A stretch of DNA of 33,189 nucleotides. It comes from a bacterium. GTDB taxonomy: Bacteria; Sysuimicrobiota; Sysuimicrobiia; Sysuimicrobiales; Humicultoraceae. The notes under the pieces were generated by a model that made no database searches, was not told where the DNA came from, and saw only the letters and a program-made list of their open reading frames with translations. Position 1 is the stretch's first letter. The number at the start of each line of letters is the position of its first letter. Made by a program: the position numbers and the translations under genes. The DNA lies in assembly GCA_030018905.1 (NCBI GenBank), contig JASEHJ010000010.1:1-33189 (forward strand), in the 5' to 3' direction. Below, piece after piece: positions 29,835 through 33,189 of the stretch.

Positions 29835-32639
29835 CTACCCCTTGACCACGCCGATCGGGCGCATCCGCGCGACCCGGTGGCTCAACCCCGCGGCATGGCA
29901 AATGGCCACGACGTCGGCAACATCCTTGTACGCCTCCGGCGCTTCCTCGGCCAGCAGGCTCCGGTCCCGGGAGCGGACAACGATGCCTGCCCTGCGCAGC
30001 TCGTCGCTGACGTCCCGCCCCGCGAGATGGCGAACCGCAGCCTTGCGGCCGAGCAAACGTCCGGCACCGTGGCAGGTGGAGCCGAAGGCCTCGCGCATCG
30101 CGCCCTGGGCCCCGGTGGCCACGAACGAGTACCGCCCCATGTCGCCGGGGATGAACACCGGCTGGCCGACCTCGCGGTAGCGGGCGGGGACCTCGGGATG
30201 TCCGGCCGGAAAGGCACGCGTGGCGCCCTTGCGGTGCACGCAGACGCTACGCTGCCTGCCGTCCACCTCGTGTGTCTCGATCTTCCCGATGTTGTGGGCC
30301 ACGTCATAGACCAGGCGAAGACCCAGGCGTTCCCACGACTGACCCAACACCCGCTCAAATGCCTCGCGCACCCAGTGTGTGATGAGCTGCCGGTTCGCCC
30401 ACGCGAAGTTGGCCGCCGCGCTCATCGCGCCGAAGTACCTCTCTCCCTCTGGGGACCGTAGCGGCACGCAGGCGAGCTGCCGGTCCACCAGGTGAATGCC
30501 GTGACGGCTTGAGGCGCGCTCGCAGACGCGCAGGTAGTCGGTGCAGACCTGGTGTCCCAGCCCCCGCGAACCGGTGTGGACGAACACGACAATCTGCCCG
30601 GGCTCTCCAATCCCCAGGACCGATGCGGCGGACGCATCGAATACCTGATCCACTACCTGAATCTCCAGGAAGTGGTTCCCCGAACCGAGCGTGCCTACCT
30701 GCCCGCGGCCGCGCTGCTTGGCCTCGTTGCTGACGGATGCGGGATCGGCATGCTCCAGGGCACCACCCGCCTCGGTCACCTCCAGGTCGTAGGCCGTGCC
30801 GTAACCTCGCGCCACCGCCCAGTGGGCGCCCTTCGTGAGTACCTCGTCAATCTCTCCCATCCCGACCTTGACTCGACCGCCGACCCCGACGCCCGAGGGG
30901 ACGGCGTTGTACAGGGCGTCAACCAGGGTGGTCAGATGAGGCCGGACCTCGTCCTCGGTGAGGTCGGTCCGCAGCAGCCTGACGCCGCAGTTGGAAACAA
31001 CGAACGAGTCCGCGATGAAGTTGTGGTTCGCATCCTTGACGGTGAAGTCATATACCGGACCATCAAAAGGAACCTGCTCGTTGCTAACAATCCTATCCCA
31101 GACCTGCCCTGTCTCACCCAGGCCCCGGGTCGCCAGCTCAATGAACGTCCAGAAGTCAGGATACGCCATCTTGAGACGCAGGTATTGAACAGCGACACAC
31201 GCCAGGTACTGCTTCCGGCGATTGTACTCGAACCCGATCGTGCTCCAGAACCGGACTAGGTTCGCTGGCTGACTGGAGATCTGCAGCCTGAGGCGGATCG
31301 AGGCTTCACCTGTCCGGCTCACGTGTTCCTCGCGCTCCGCCAGCAAGGCGCTCTCCACGCCGAAATCGAGCATCCAGGTCCGAATCCCCTCAAGATACCG
31401 CCGTCCACTTGCCACAGCACCCGCACGCTTGTTCAGAGAAAGGACCGGTCCGGTGAAGTTGTAGGGATGCCCTGTCACCGTGCTCGGGCTGGTGAGCTCA
31501 GCGCCGAAGAGCGCTGCCAGGTAAAGGCGTTTCATCCAGCGGGGCGCACGATTGAGCCATGCCGGCAGGTCGAAATCCTGGGCTGCCTTCGCGCCTGCGG
31601 TTGTGCCCAGGCAACGGAGAAGCACCGCGAGGGCCGTTGACCCCACATGGATGCACGACTCCGTGTGCTCGAACTCGACGCGCCCATACCCTGTCTCGAT
31701 GGCGTGCGATCTATGACGCTGGTAGACGCGCGAGGGCGTGAAGCCTGCGGCCGCCACATCCTGACGGATGGTCTCGAGATTCTCAACCTTCGCATAGAGG
31801 GCGAGCGAGGAGCCTCCACCGCTGCGAAGCTGTAGGCTGCCATCTCCCTGCGTGAACCCCATAAGCTTGATGAGATAAGGCAGCGCTGGGTGATCCATCC
31901 TCAACGGCAGTAGGCCCTTGCACCGGAGGACCCCGAGCACCTGGGTCAACCCGTTGGCGTGCCCTGGGTAGGATAGGCGAACGTCCTCTTCGGTAACCAG
32001 AACGTCACTCGGGGGCGCCTCGTAGGGAATCCCTTCAAACGGGTACACCGAGACATGCTGGCCCTGGCCGAGATCCCCCAGCGGAATCATGCCGTCGGGC
32101 GTCAGGAAAGGATGGTCGGCGGTGGCCCGGATCTCCCGGCCCGATTCGGTCAAGAGCCTGAACATCCTGGCGGTCGGTGTGGGAGAGGTGATGAACGCCA
32201 GGATCTCTGTGTCCCTCACCTCTGTGTGTGGGTTGACGCACTTGATCCGATCGTCGGGCCAGCGGTCGCGAAAGGCCGCGATCGCCTGCTGATAGCCAAA
32301 CTCGTGGAGCACCCGTGCGTCTCCGGGGAGGCAGTTGATATCGTACCCCACGCCGCCGGGCGAGATGATGCCTTCCTCGAGATCAAACGCCGCCACGCCT
32401 CCCACCGGGAACCCGTAGCCCCAATGGATGTCGGGCATCGCAAGCGACCTCCCGACAATGCCCGGCAGCGTCGCCACGTTGGCAACCTGCTCGATGGCCT
32501 GCTCCTCGGCCATGGCGCGCAGCATGCGCTCGTCGGCATAGATCAGGCCGGGGACGCGCATGCCCGGCTTATAGCTGACCGGGAGCTCCCACCGCCAGTC
32601 GTCTATCTTCCGCAGAACCTGCGTCCAGGGCGTCGTCAT
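29835..32639 (-). CDS. rtcB: RtcB RNA ligase precursor interrupted by an intein
   Basis: A continuous 934-codon frame. Residues 1-102 and 551-934 form RtcB, which would be 486 residues after splicing, the usual length. RtcB joins RNA ends carrying 3'-phosphate or 2',3'-cyclic phosphate to 5'-hydroxyl ends, using GTP and Mn. Visible ligase motifs are GGVGYDIN+CGVRLLRT across the insertion, [35 protein letters not shown] and GSTCHGAGR. The insertion lies just before the metal-binding cysteine (equivalent to Cys98 of Pyrococcus horikoshii RtcB), so the precursor should be inactive until spliced. Start ATG 32639 has AGGTGAGG upstream. An intrinsic terminator lies only about 22 bases before the start. 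No archease gene is in the window. Confidence 0.96.
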   Translation of the reverse strand: MTTPWTQVLRKIDDWRWELPVSYKPGMRVPGLIYADERMLRAMAEEQAIEQVANVATLPGIVGRSLAMPDIHWGYGFPVGGVAAFDLEEGIISPGGVGYDINCLPGDARVLHEFGYQQAIAAFRDRWPDDRIKCVNPHTEVRDTEILAFITSPTPTARMFRLLTESGREIRATADHPFLTPDGMIPLGDLGQGQHVSVYPFEGIPYEAPPSDVLVTEEDVRLSYPGHANGLTQVLGVLRCKGLLPLRMDHPALPYLIKLMGFTQGDGSLQLRSGGGSSLALYAKVENLETIRQDVAAAGFTPSRVYQRHRSHAIETGYGRVEFEHTESCIHVGSTALAVLLRCLGTTAGAKAAQDFDLPAWLNRAPRWMKRLYLAALFGAELTSPSTVTGHPYNFTGPVLSLNKRAGAVASGRRYLEGIRTWMLDFGVESALLAEREEHVSRTGEASIRLRLQISSQPANLVRFWSTIGFEYNRRKQYLACVAVQYLRLKMAYPDFWTFIELATRGLGETGQVWDRIVSNEQVPFDGPVYDFTVKDANHNFIADSFVVSNCGVRLLRTDLTEDEVRPHLTTLVDALYNAVPSGVGVGGRVKVGMGEIDEVLTKGAHWAVARGYGTAYDLEVTEAGGALEHADPASVSNEAKQRGRGQVGTLGSGNHFLEIQVVDQVFDASAASVLGIGEPGQIVVFVHTGSRGLGHQVCTDYLRVCERASSRHGIHLVDRQLACVPLRSPEGERYFGAMSAAANFAWANRQLITHWVREAFERVLGQSWERLGLRLVYDVAHNIGKIETHEVDGRQRSVCVHRKGATRAFPAGHPEVPARYREVGQPVFIPGDMGRYSFVATGAQGAMREAFGSTCHGAGRLLGRKAAVRHLAGRDVSDELRRAGIVVRSRDRSLLAEEAPEAYKDVADVVAICHAAGLSHRVARMRPIGVVKG
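30990..32333 (-). mobile_element. Intein with LAGLIDADG homing endonuclease domain in rtcB
   Basis: 448 residues (precursor positions 103-550). The first residue is Cys (CLPGDARVL, block A). Block B is [13 protein letters not shown] with the T-x-x-H pair. The C-terminal splicing blocks read [22 protein letters not shown], ending in Asn, and the next extein residue is Cys. Between them is a two-motif homing endonuclease: [14 protein letters not shown] (near intein residues 154-167) and [13 protein letters not shown] (near 270-282). The penultimate residue is Ser rather than the usual His. In hand counts of 60-base samples, the intein has 36/60 and 38/60 G+C (31201-31260, 31501-31560), against 41/60 in the extein (30121-30180), a mild hint of separate origin. 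Confidence 0.93.
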
Positions 32640-32660
32640 GGTTCCTCACCTGTTGCCGCA

Positions 32661-32692
32661 GAAAAAGACCCCCGCATGCTTGCCATGGGGGG
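32661..32692 (-). terminator. Intrinsic terminator or attenuator between the NifU-like gene and rtcB
   Basis: On the minus strand a G+C-rich hairpin (32692-32669; left arm CCCCCCATG, loop GCAAG, right arm CATGCGGGGG, one bulged base) is followed at once by TCTTTTTC (32668-32661). This is a standard Rho-independent terminator. It lies 25 bases after the NifU-like stop codon and 22 bases before the rtcB start, too close for a complete promoter in between. Confidence 0.75.
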
Positions 32693-32717
32693 CCCGTTCG
32701 AGCAATCCGAAGACCGG

Positions 32718-32981
32718 CTAGAAGGGGACCGCTTCCACCCCACGGATCTCTGGGATCTCCTGCTTCACCATCCGCTCGATCCCTGACTGCAGCGTCATCA
32801 TCGCGTGCATGCACCCTACGCACGCGCCTACCAAGCGGACCTGCACGATGCCGTCGGCCACGCCCACCAGCTCGATGTCGCCGCCGTCACCCTGGATGTA
32901 GGGCCGGATAGTTTCAAGCACCCGCTCCACCCTGCTCTGCAGGCTCTGGTCGGGCTGCTCAGTGTTCGCCTGATCTGTCAT
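32718..32981 (-). CDS. NifU-like C-terminal domain protein (iron-sulfur scaffold)
   Basis: 87 residues from ATG 32981, which has GGAGG six bases upstream; an ATG at 32999 would add six residues but lacks a ribosome site. The sequence has the NifU/NfuA scaffold form: RVERVLETIRPYIQGDGGDIELVGVADGIVQVRLVGACVGCMHAMMTL, with the cluster-binding C-x-x-C in ACVGC. Such proteins hold a 4Fe-4S cluster in a dimer and pass it to targets. The Mrp ATPase at 26768-27922 on the same strand belongs to the same process, though other genes separate them. Confidence 0.95.
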   Translation of the reverse strand: MTDQANTEQPDQSLQSRVERVLETIRPYIQGDGGDIELVGVADGIVQVRLVGACVGCMHAMMTLQSGIERMVKQEIPEIRGVEAVPF

Positions 32982-33020
32982 GATTGCCTCCGCCGGCATT
33001 GTTGACGAATGTACTTATTA

Positions 33021-33049
33021 ATCATAGCGGCGCGTGGCCGGCCGCGCAA
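33021..33049 (-). promoter_or_regulatory. Promoter of the NifU-like gene
   Basis: On the minus strand TTGCGC (33049-33044), a 17-base spacer and TATGAT (33026-33021) form a good housekeeping promoter. The predicted start near 33014 gives a leader of about 33 bases to ATG 32981. If the terminator at 32661 is leaky, rtcB would also depend on this promoter. Confidence 0.7.
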
Positions 33050-33177
33050 GGCGTCGTGGAGCGCGCTTCGACATACGCACCGGCCTGGGCCTATCGCGCG
33101 CCGCGTCCACTGGGCAGAGAAACCCAAAGGGTTCCCTGCCTGCCCGGAACTGGTGGGGTGTCTCAGGAGGTATAAGG

Positions 33178-33189
33178 ATGAAGTCCATG
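33178..33189 (+). CDS. Start of a divergent gene (only four codons in window)
   Basis: ATG 33178 followed by AAG-TCC-ATG at the right edge, with a perfect AGGAGG (33165-33170) seven bases upstream. The ribosome site is the main evidence; the encoded protein cannot be identified. A plausible but weak promoter (TCGACA near 33068, CTATCG 17 bases later) lies upstream, and the leader holds two small alternative hairpins (33121-33150). Confidence 0.5.

Noticed and set aside
28627-30180. Long plus-strand open frame (over 500 codons) opposite the acyl-CoA dehydrogenase and rtcB genes
   Set aside because: The translation has no recognisable fold and is rich in Arg, Gly, His and Pro, as expected for the antisense of GC-rich genes. 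The minus-strand frames are clear, well-conserved enzymes.
29835-32639. rtcB as two genes with a separate endonuclease gene between them
   Set aside because: The frame is continuous and the insert has clear N- and C-terminal splicing blocks with Cys1, terminal Asn and Cys+1, so it is an in-frame intein.
7225-32639. Functional link between the RelE-type toxin and the RtcB RNA ligase
   Set aside because: RelE-type cleavage can leave ends that RtcB could repair, but the genes are 22 kb apart on different transcripts and nothing in the sequence connects them.

Overview
The window is a dense, GC-rich stretch of bacterial chromosome. Two 60-base samples counted by hand give about 60-68% GC. It holds 29 apparently complete protein genes and a partial gene at each edge. 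I found no tRNA, rRNA, CRISPR array or insertion sequence. No gap between genes exceeds 300 bases; the largest are about 200 bases upstream of the NifU-like gene and about 150 bases between the divergent LptD-like and LpxB-like genes. Many neighbours overlap by 4 bases (ATGA or GTGA), so operons appear tightly coupled.

The organism is probably a diderm (outer-membrane) bacterium from a poorly described lineage. It encodes an LptD-like outer-membrane assembly protein, an LptA/OstA-like periplasmic protein, an MsbA-like exporter and two different LpxB-like glycosyltransferases. It also carries several features common in Terrabacteria-type or thermophilic lineages: a B. subtilis-like Apt, a DhnA-type aldolase, a MoaD-MoaE fusion and an intein-containing RtcB. 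I cannot name the phylum from the sequence; this is inference.

Layout. (a) 1-7763, minus strand: a toxin-antitoxin pair (Phd/YefM antitoxin, RelE-type toxin) leads a surface-polysaccharide operon made of an O-antigen-ligase-like protein, a GT2, a GT2-GT4 fusion, a WcaJ-like initiating phosphoglycosyltransferase and a sugar nucleotidyltransferase, followed by apt and a partial small gene. (b) 7845-10775, minus strand: an LptD-like gene and a phosphomannomutase/phosphoglucomutase. (c) 10930-20204, plus strand: an eight-gene glycolipid operon that starts and ends with LpxB-like genes and contains an MsbA-like ABC exporter, three GT2 enzymes (two in tandem duplication) and two tandem O-antigen-ligase-like membrane proteins. 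(d) 20201-22460, minus strand: NUDIX, PHP phosphoesterase and M48 protease. (e) 22543-23226, plus strand: a molybdopterin synthase fusion. (f) 23223-32981, minus strand: NifU-like protein, intein-containing RtcB, acyl-CoA dehydrogenase, SRPBCC protein with a poly-arginine tail, Mrp ATPase, TPR protein, LptA-like protein, class I aldolase and a zinc-type dehydrogenase. (g) 33178 onward, plus strand: the first codons of a divergent gene.

Regions (a)-(c) together look like one functional island. They would supply sugar phosphates and sugar nucleotides, build glycans on a lipid carrier, flip and ligate them, and place a glycolipid in the outer membrane. The most interesting points are the toxin-antitoxin pair controlling the head of the polysaccharide operon through an operator placed between -35 and -10, the two LpxB-like genes bracketing the glycolipid operon, and an intein inserted at the metal-binding cysteine of RtcB with an unusual C-terminal residue.
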